A stretch of 35,733 nt of DNA from Chara braunii (taxonomy: Eukaryota; Streptophyta; Charophyceae; Charales; Characeae): positions 6,410,856 to 6,446,588 of the forward strand of contig BFEA01000011.1 in NCBI GenBank assembly GCA_003427395.1. The letters run 5' to 3'. Every line of letters begins with the position of its first letter. Within the stretch, counting starts at the first letter, position 1. Made by a program: the position numbers and the translations under genes. Under the pieces are notes generated by a model. The model did no database searches and was not told where the DNA came from. It saw only the letters and a list, made by a program, of their open reading frames with translations. Shown here piece after piece: positions 30,212 through 35,733 of the stretch.

Positions 30212-30340
30212 TATGGTCAATGTAGTGAACTTTGTGGTACCAATCATGCCCTTATGCCTATTGTAGTGGAAGTTGTCTCTTTCAATGATTATGTTTTTTG
30301 GGCGTTTAGACTAAAAAACAAAGGAGCGAAGCATGAGTAA
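30212..30340 (+). pseudogene. cox2: Mitochondrial cox2 3' end in nuclear DNA (NUMT)
   Basis: 42 codons plus TAA encode a peptide beginning [20 protein letters not shown] and then [12 protein letters not shown]. This is the C-terminus of cytochrome c oxidase subunit II, including the Cu-A ligands: the two Cys of C-x-x-x-C, the His after G-T-N and the Met of ALMPIVVE. Upstream, the expected Lys-Arg-Glu-Gly segment is missing and an in-frame TAA sits next to Tyr. So it is a fragment, or an exon after an intron. It overlaps the cox3 start. Location among retroelement remnants argues for nuclear integration of mitochondrial DNA. Confidence 0.85.
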
Positions 30341-30434
30341 GAGTTCTCAAAAGCATCCTTATCATTTAGTTGATGCAAGTCCATGGCCTATTTTTGGTTC
30401 ACTGGGAACTTTGGGAAGTACCATAGGTGGTGTG
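30333..30434 (+). pseudogene. cox3: Mitochondrial cox3 5' end in nuclear DNA (NUMT)
   Basis: 34 codons from ATG encode [20 protein letters not shown] after the Met, then [13 protein letters not shown]. This is the start of cytochrome c oxidase subunit III, whose plant and algal N-terminus has the same (S)[14 protein letters not shown]-type signature. Homology stops at GGV, where Met-Tyr-Met-His would follow, and a TGA comes 8 codons later. The break could be a group II intron boundary or the NUMT edge. The start ATG overlaps the cox2 stop (CATGAGTAA), so the two genes came in together in mitochondrial order. Confidence 0.88.
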
Positions 30435-31192
30435 GGCAGAACGCAGCGTAAGATAAGCGATTGATTACATAATCGAGCAAAGAAGGAAATGAAACTTATG
30501 CTCCGTGAGGTTTCACTACAATCCCACCGGGCCATCTCAATTTTCAATTCCCATTAGCTTAGGGTTCAGTCTCGATACGAGCTGGGATGGTTGGATTTGG
30601 CCAGCGGCGCATTATCTTGTTTACTTGCCCAATCTCTAGACTTCTTTTGTATTTGGAGAGAGACAGAAGAGAGTCCATCTCTCATTTCTTGATCACAAGA
30701 TATGAAGATACAGTGCAAAAAGCATCTCGAGGTTTGAATATGAGCCTCGTAATCTTGCTACGTGTTGGAACACCTCGGAGGGTACGAAGTATGAAGTCCT
30801 CGTAGATTTCTAAGAGAATGCCATGTACAACATGTCGTGCTGCACTTCGTGCTTGGAGCTGTGATGCAAGTCCCCTGGCGCTTATATGGGACGAGGGCGG
30901 CTCGAAGAGCGGTTGTTTTCAGGGAAGCATACCCTGCAACCCTTTGGGCTTGTGCAATTGAGGAAGCACGTGAATGCACGCTGGCCTTCGGCGCTCTGCT
31001 TGTTGTTGGTCAAAACCAGCAAGGCCTTAGTCGGAGTGGTGAAATACTACATGGGAGCAGATCACCTATTGTATTGAGGACAAATGATTAAACGACATCT
31101 CGAAGCGCTACCGGCGAGATCCAGTCGAATAATTTTTGTATTGGAAGTCGGAGGACTCGTAGTACATGCCTTAATTTGAAAGAGACCTGCAG
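30435..31192. other. Unidentified stretch downstream of the cox3 fragment
   Basis: No protein is recognised. A + strand frame from 30795 to 31091 (98 codons from the last stop, no ATG near its start, GTG at 30837) contains RRAVVFREAYPATLWACAIE and ECTLAFGALLVVGQNQQG. It could be further mitochondrial sequence, for example an intron or intergenic DNA, but I cannot confirm this. The boundary with the following Gag-like fragment is unclear. Confidence 0.4.
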
Positions 31193-31507
31193 ACCTTGAA
31201 AGAGACCTGGTAAGAGGAAAGCACTGGCTACCTCGATATCGCCCTCATTGTCAAAGAGTTCGTCTCGACGTATTCGGCGTTGCTGGTCTGCAGCTTTCTT
31301 TGCTGCCTGAGCGTCCTCCAATTGTCGTCTCTCAGTGAGGCGCTGCTGTTCTTCAACCTCCTCCTCCTTTTTCCTTGCGGCTGTGGCCACATCTGCCTGC
31401 TTCTTCCATTCAGCTGGTTGGTCCAGCACGCAGGCCTCATAGGCCTCCTCAGTTTCCCCTTGCTTCTGCTCCATGTCACCCTTTTTTGATAGGGTGACGA
31501 TTGGCAT
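31193..31507 (-). pseudogene. Charged coiled-coil, Gag-like N-terminal fragment
   Basis: Starting at Met 31507, the frame reads MPIVTLSKKGDMEQKQGETE and continues with long Glu/Lys/Arg/Ala-rich helical stretches (AARKKEEEVEEQQRLTERRQ, DAQAAKKAADQQRRIRRDEL). Such a charged coiled coil is common at the N-terminus of plant Gag-like proteins. Its place, in the minus sense downstream of the primer-binding site at 34226-34241, fits the family-2 element. After about 31200 the frame runs into unrelated sequence. No capsid or zinc domain is present, so the assignment is tentative. It could also be a host coiled-coil gene fragment. Confidence 0.35.
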
Positions 31508-31576
31508 GTGCTGCAGGAGCGGGTGGCAGAGGCTGATGTGGCACTAGCTGCTGCTGACGCGGCTTTGACCGACTGC

Positions 31577-31690
31577 TGACATGGCACAGCTGTCTGCTGA
31601 CATGTTGCTGATGTGTCACTATTGACATGGCACAGCTGTCTGCTGACATGTTGCTGATGTGTGACTGTTGACATGGCCAGTCGACGTGGG
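31577..31690. repeat. 46-bp tandem repeat, about 2.4 copies
   Basis: Units start TGACATGGCACAGCTGTCTG at 31577 and 31623, and a partial unit begins at 31669. Each unit includes CTGACATGTTGCTGATGTGT. Confidence 0.92.
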
Positions 31691-32580
31691 ATGTGGCGAC
31701 TCACCAACGCCGCAACAGAGAAGAAGAAGATAGAGGGAAGGAGGGAAGAAAAGAATGGAGCAATGTAGATGGGGTGGGTGGGAGGGGAGAGAGTGATAAA
31801 CTAGTACTTCCCCCACCCCCATGGGGTCACATCAATCGCCCAGATAAGGAGCCACTAATCAAAATTGAAAAGTTTGAACTTTGCTTTTCAATCAAAAACA
31901 AAAAAAAGAATAATAACAAAAAAAATCGAAATCGCAAGTTCTGTAGGTCTCCCAATCCCCAAAGTCCGGAAGTTGAAATAGTAATTAAAAAAAAAAAAAA
32001 ATGGAACTTCAGACTGCAGGTGTAACAGAAACGCATAAAATAATTAATCAAACTGCAAACAAAATTGCAAGCTTGGGTAATTTTGAGAAATAAAAATTGG
32101 AATATTCCAGAAGAGAGTAAGTGCAGCTATTTTCGATTTTGAGAAGTGGAATCCCGAAAACACGACTGCGAAGAGAGATTTACCCAAAAAAATAAAATTT
32201 TGGAATGTCAAAGCCTATGTAGCACCGCGTTGGGAGGCGAACGCGAAAATGTTCGCCTGAACGCGAACAAGCGTCCAAAACCCTCTGAATGCGAACATTG
32301 AAAAAAAAAAAAGGTTCTCAGAAAAATCTGAAAAAAATATTATATATATGCTATGTAAAATAACGATACAACAGTGTTGGTCCCCGGTCCAACCGGGGGG
32401 CCCTCCTCGAGCCGGAACCGTTCCGGTCGGACCGGCCGGTCCACCAGCCCGGCTCCCCCCCGGTCGGCCCCAGCGCATTACAGCTGGGGGAGGGTACCGG
32501 ATCCAATCGGTACGGTGGGCACATTGGGGTCTAGAAACATCGTTCGCACCAAAAAAAAATCGAATCGGTCCGGTAGGCCT

Positions 32581-32672
32581 GCCCGATTCGTTTGAAAAGG
32601 GCGGCCGATCTGGGCCGCCGATCTNGAGAGATCGGCGGCCCAGATCGGCCGCCCTTTTCAAACGAATCGGGC
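32581..32672. repeat. 44-bp perfect palindrome arms around an N
   Basis: 32581-32624 (GCCCGATTCGTTTGAAAAGG … CCGATCT) is the exact reverse complement of 32629-32672, with N-G-A-G between. It is either a true fold-back or an assembly join, since the single N sits at the centre. Confidence 0.9.
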
Positions 32673-32951
32673 TGGATCTGGCGGCCGACTTTCGGAGGTT
32701 GCCTTTTGCCTCCCGCTGCCCCGAAAGCGTTTCGGCATCGCGTTCCCGCCGATGACATCGGCATCGCTCCAAAGGCGTCCAGGACATCGCGTCCACAACA
32801 TCGCGTCCTCACAGGTTCGGCATCGTGTCCACGACATGGAGAGGCAGGCGACCCGTCATCTTCTTCTTCTTCTTCTTCTTCTTTAGTTATTCTTCTTCTT
32901 CCTCTCTCTCTCTCTCTCTCTCTCTCTGCGTGTGTGTGTTAGTGGGCCACT

Positions 32952-33007
32952 AGAAAGTGCGAATGTATCTGTTCCATTGTCTGTGCCAGATACATTCGCA
33001 ACTTTCT
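32952..33007. repeat. 20-bp hairpin
   Basis: AGAAAGTGCGAATGTATCTG (32952-32971) pairs with CAGATACATTCGCAACTTTCT (32987-33007) with one bulged base. The loop is 15 nt. Confidence 0.85.
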
Positions 33008-33354
33008 CTCTCTTTTTTTTTTTGTGTCTCTGTCTGCGTGTCCGCCCCCCTTGGTGTGAGGACCACTTTTTTTAGGGTTATGGCAGCTACTACGGCCATC
33101 TCTGAGCGACGTCGGTGAAAGTTCAACGACTCCTTTAGTTCTTCTTTTTTAGTTCTTCTTTTTTAGTTCTTCTTCTTCTTCTTCTTCTACTTTCCCCCTC
33201 CCCCCTTTCCCCATTTTCGAATCGCCACTGCCCCTTCTTCCCCTCCCCCCTCCCTGTCCTTCTTCTTTCCCCCTTATTCCCGACGTAGCCATCGTCCTTC
33301 ACATTTGGAATCGCCACTGCCCCTTCTCCCCCCTCCCCCCTCTAGCCACCTGTT

Positions 33355-33402
33355 CTTCTTCTTCTTCTTCTTCTTCTTCTTCTTCTTCTTCTTCTTCTTC
33401 GT
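33355..33402. repeat. (CTT)n microsatellite
   Basis: A near-perfect CTT/TTC run of about 48 bp, part of a wider polypyrimidine region. Confidence 0.9.
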
Positions 33403-34225
33403 CTTATCTGCAATATCTTGTCCGTTGTTGATTGCATGCTGTTGCCCACGTTGGCTGATGGCCAGGTTTGCTGTTATCCTTGTTTGCTGATGCCCATGCC
33501 TGCTGTAACACGGCCACTAAGAACCCCACCCACACCAAAAAACCCCTGTCCCCCCCCCCCCCCCCCCCAAAAAAAAAAAAAAAAAAGTCTCAGTTCGCTG
33601 TTTTCTTTGCGGATTCGGACTGTTCTCAGCAAGCGCAGTCCGATCGTGCTTTCAAAAAAATAAAAATAAAAAAATTTGGACCATATTCGAGCCCAACCGG
33701 AATTCCGGTTGGAGGCCTTGGGTCGAACCGGTCCGGTTGACTGCGATACAAGCAACTTTTGCCTTGGAGTCATGTTCAAATTCGTAGCCAATCACGAGTT
33801 AAAAATCAAAAACCGAATTTATCATTATTTGTTTTAACGAAAAAGAAATGTTCGTCCGAACATGTTCACGAGCTGTTCGCGTGGAAGTGAAGGGGCACAA
33901 ACACGTTTGCCGTGCTACGCAGGTCAAAGCAGTGGAAAATTCAAAATTCCAAAAAAAGAAAGGAAATTGAAATTTCAGCTACTAATTAATGCGCAATGCA
34001 GAATTTACAAAAAAAGGGATTACTGCAAAAAGAATTCTGAAATTCAGAAAAAAAAAAAAATCAGAAATTTGACACCAGGCAGAGTTTGCGAATGACAACC
34101 TATTAGGTTATCCTAATTAATCGATCAGTCAATCAATCAATCAATCAGGCAATCAATCAATCATAACTAAGTGGTCAATTAATCAATCGATGGATTGGTC
34201 AGGTCTGATTGCCCTGATCCACTAG

Positions 34226-34241
34226 CTTAACTCCGATACCA
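34226..34241 (-). promoter_or_regulatory. Primer-binding site (initiator Met tRNA type)
   Basis: The minus strand reads TGGTATCGGAGTTAAG two bases after the LTR end …GTATCA. The usual plant iMet PBS begins TGGTATCAGAG, so 10 of 11 match. It marks the family-2 LTR above it as a 5' LTR in minus sense, with the internal region running toward lower coordinates. Confidence 0.75.
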
Positions 34242-34243
34242 AC

Positions 34244-35507
34244 TGATACTTGATCAATCAAGTGATGTATATGGAGCCAAGGTGCCGCGAAGTGATGAAA
34301 ATGACTTGAATGGACAATGTAGTGTCGGCAAAGCATCAGCAAGCAATGTACATCCAGATATATACAAAAATAGCACAATGTAGGGCAACGGAAGACTGAA
34401 AGACATGACCTGACCTGTCAGATACTGACACGACATCCCATCATACATGTGAGAGAGAGGGGAGGGACCGTATACCTGGACGAAAAAGGTCCCTCTTTTA
34501 TCAGGCACAGGGGGAGATACCATGGATGAGGAGATGGGGGAAGAGGGGAGAGGAAGATGGAGAGGAGGGAGAAGACCAAGATCCCGATAACGAAGTCCAA
34601 AAATAGTCTCCCTGCCGAATGTCCAATCAATGTCTGCCACAAAAATGTCAAATTAGGTCATGGACCTCATAGCCCGATGTAATCTCTGCCTGTAACCTCT
34701 CTCTCTCTCTGAAAGGAGGAGGAGGAGGAGGAGGAGGATGGAGGGTGAGAACTGATGGAAGAAGAAGATGTCGTCCTCCTCGCCGTCTCACCTGCAGGTA
34801 ACTGCCGCCACGTACTAACTCTCTGGTGCGCCTTTCTCTGTGCTGCAGGTCGTTGGCGAGAAGTCCAGCTATGGCGCCCAGGTAGGTACTCGACTGACGC
34901 AGGTATGACCACCGCCTCTCCCTCTCCCTCTCTGCCTACTCCTCTACCTCTAGCGCAGCGCTGTGTCGCGCTGCTCCAGCAGCGTGTCGCTCAAGAAGTG
35001 AGCTACTCGAACTGTGTGTCTGCCGTGGTCTGGCCCAGCTATATGTAGCGCTGGCCCTCACTGATGTGCCTCTGGCGCTGGCCTGAAAAACGGCCTGCTT
35101 GGGTCCGTACTGGACATCCAAGCCCTCCCTGCTGATGCAGCAGGGAGTGTCCGCTACTGGACAAACACAAACCTCGCCGGAAAGGGCCTGCCTGCGAACG
35201 AAAAAGGCCCAAAACATGGCCTTTGTTCGAACAGACCGAAAGTCTGTTCGGACGAACCGCAAGTCCGAAACGACGNGCCTGCCTGCGAACGAAAAAGGCC
35301 CAAAACATGGCCTTTGTTCGAACAGACCGAAAGTCTGTTCGGACGAACCGCAAGTCCGAAACGACGCCTGAACAGACGAAAATAGGACAGCAAATAAATA
35401 AATGCTGCCTCATATCAAATCCTGCGGCCCTAAGGATGGCCTGGGCCTCCCCAGCAACTGTTGGGCCCCTGAAATGGGGCCCATGTGCGGGCTCCGCATG
35501 TGACGCA
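34244..35507 (-). mobile_element. 5' LTR, family 2
   Basis: The + strand start TGATACTTGATC aligns with TGTTACATGCCC at 9289, and the following ~200 bp aligns well (GATGTATATGGAGCCAAGG, CAATGTACATCC, CGGAAGACTGAAAG, CCAGCTATGGCGCCCAGGTA). The TATA-like element is near 35040. The outer boundary is uncertain: GCATGTGACGCA (35496-35507) resembles the GCATGTAACA end of the 9289-11413 copy. The LTR would be shorter than that copy and carries a 90-bp duplication around an N. A complete element would need its internal region and 3' LTR on the lower side, and these are not recognisable. Confidence 0.6.
35186..35366. repeat. 90-bp perfect direct repeat separated by one N
   Basis: 35186-35275 and 35277-35366 are identical, starting GCCTGCCTGCGAACG and ending CCGAAACGACG. 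Each holds a 9-bp hairpin, CGAACAGAC/GTCTGTTCG. The N at 35276 suggests two overlapping contig ends that were not merged. Confidence 0.92.
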
Positions 35508-35517
35508 CACAGACACA

Positions 35518-35587
35518 GAGAGAGAGAGAGAGAGAGAGAGGGAGGGAGAGAGAGAGAGACTGTGCGCGCTATGCTTCCTCAACGCGC

Positions 35588-35637
<50 letters not shown>

Positions 35638-35651
35638 CCTCCCTCTCTCTC

Positions 35652-35733
<82 letters not shown>
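35518..35733. repeat. (GA)n then long (CT)n microsatellites to the window end
   Basis: GA repeats run from about 35518 to 35560 with a few interruptions. CT repeats run from about 35592 to 35733 and continue beyond the window. The intervening segment contains GTGCGCGCTATGCTTCC. Confidence 0.95.

Larger units (their letters stand above)
31691..34225. other. Non-coding stretch rich in simple repeats and inverted repeats
   Basis: This may be the untranslated leader region of the family-2 element or nested debris. It contains A-rich tracts (31900-32030, 33955-34060), CCGGT/ACCGG-rich GC blocks at 32380-32520 and 33690-33735, (CTT)n at about 32860-32882, 33160-33188 and 33355-33402, (CT)n at about 32902-32926, a poly-C then poly-A run at 33549-33586, and (AATC)n at 34124-34166. 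No coding region is recognised. Confidence 0.45.

Noticed and set aside
30837-31091. Assigning the frame downstream of cox3 to a named mitochondrial ribosomal or sdh protein
   Set aside because: I could not match any conserved motif; a name would be a guess.
34244-35507. Treating the family-2 LTR as the 5' LTR of chromovirus copy B
   Set aside because: Copy B ends in a family-1 LTR at 23655-24720, and the two LTR families differ in ends and body, so they belong to different elements.

Overview
This is eukaryotic, repeat-dominated nuclear DNA, most likely from a streptophyte green plant or alga. A characean alga is my best guess, but it is only an inference. The evidence is Ty3/gypsy chromovirus retrotransposons, a hAT transposase remnant with a GT-AG intron, very many dinucleotide and trinucleotide microsatellites, and a nuclear insertion of mitochondrial cox2-cox3 DNA of plant/charophyte type. 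I see no tRNA, rRNA, CRISPR or operon-like features. The assembly is a draft: it has a 952-base N gap (13109-14060), single Ns at 21841, 32625 and 35276, and a piece of sequencing-library adaptor beside the large gap.

Layout. 1-243 is the end of a family-1 LTR. 1257-3176 (+) is the only non-transposon gene-like region: an acidic, proline-rich segment, a segment resembling the C-terminal half of a papain-fold deubiquitinase, then four RING-like Cys/His modules spread over several frames and ending at a TAG. 3177-8150 is non-coding with tandem repeats. 8561-11850 (-) is a decayed hAT transposase (DUF659 and hATC parts) split by a 2.1-kb solo LTR (family 2, 9289-11413). 11851-15375 holds the gap, the adaptor, microsatellites and a fold-back repeat. 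15376-16613 is a solo family-1 LTR with a target-site duplication.

18525-23144 (-) is chromovirus copy A: 3' LTR, PPT and decayed pol, with a 5' deletion and an AT-rich insertion of about 375 bp inside RT. 23655-30154 (-) is chromovirus copy B: 3' LTR, PPT, then, reading downward from 30154, gag, zinc knuckle, protease, RT, RNase H, integrase and chromodomain. It is nearly full length but carries stops and frameshifts. 30212-30434 is mitochondrial cox2/cox3 DNA abutting the truncated gag. 31193-31507 (-) is a charged coiled-coil, Gag-like fragment. 31690-34225 is non-coding, with a long palindrome, hairpins and microsatellites. 34226-34241 is a tRNA-iMet-type primer-binding site next to a second family-2 LTR (34244 to about 35507), and the window ends in a long (CT)n tract.

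The mobile elements all look dead. Both chromovirus copies have lost the RT motif-A aspartate by different substitutions, and copy A has also lost the integrase glutamate. The most interesting items are the deubiquitinase-like plus RING-array locus, the organelle-derived insertions, and the adaptor-marked misjoin.
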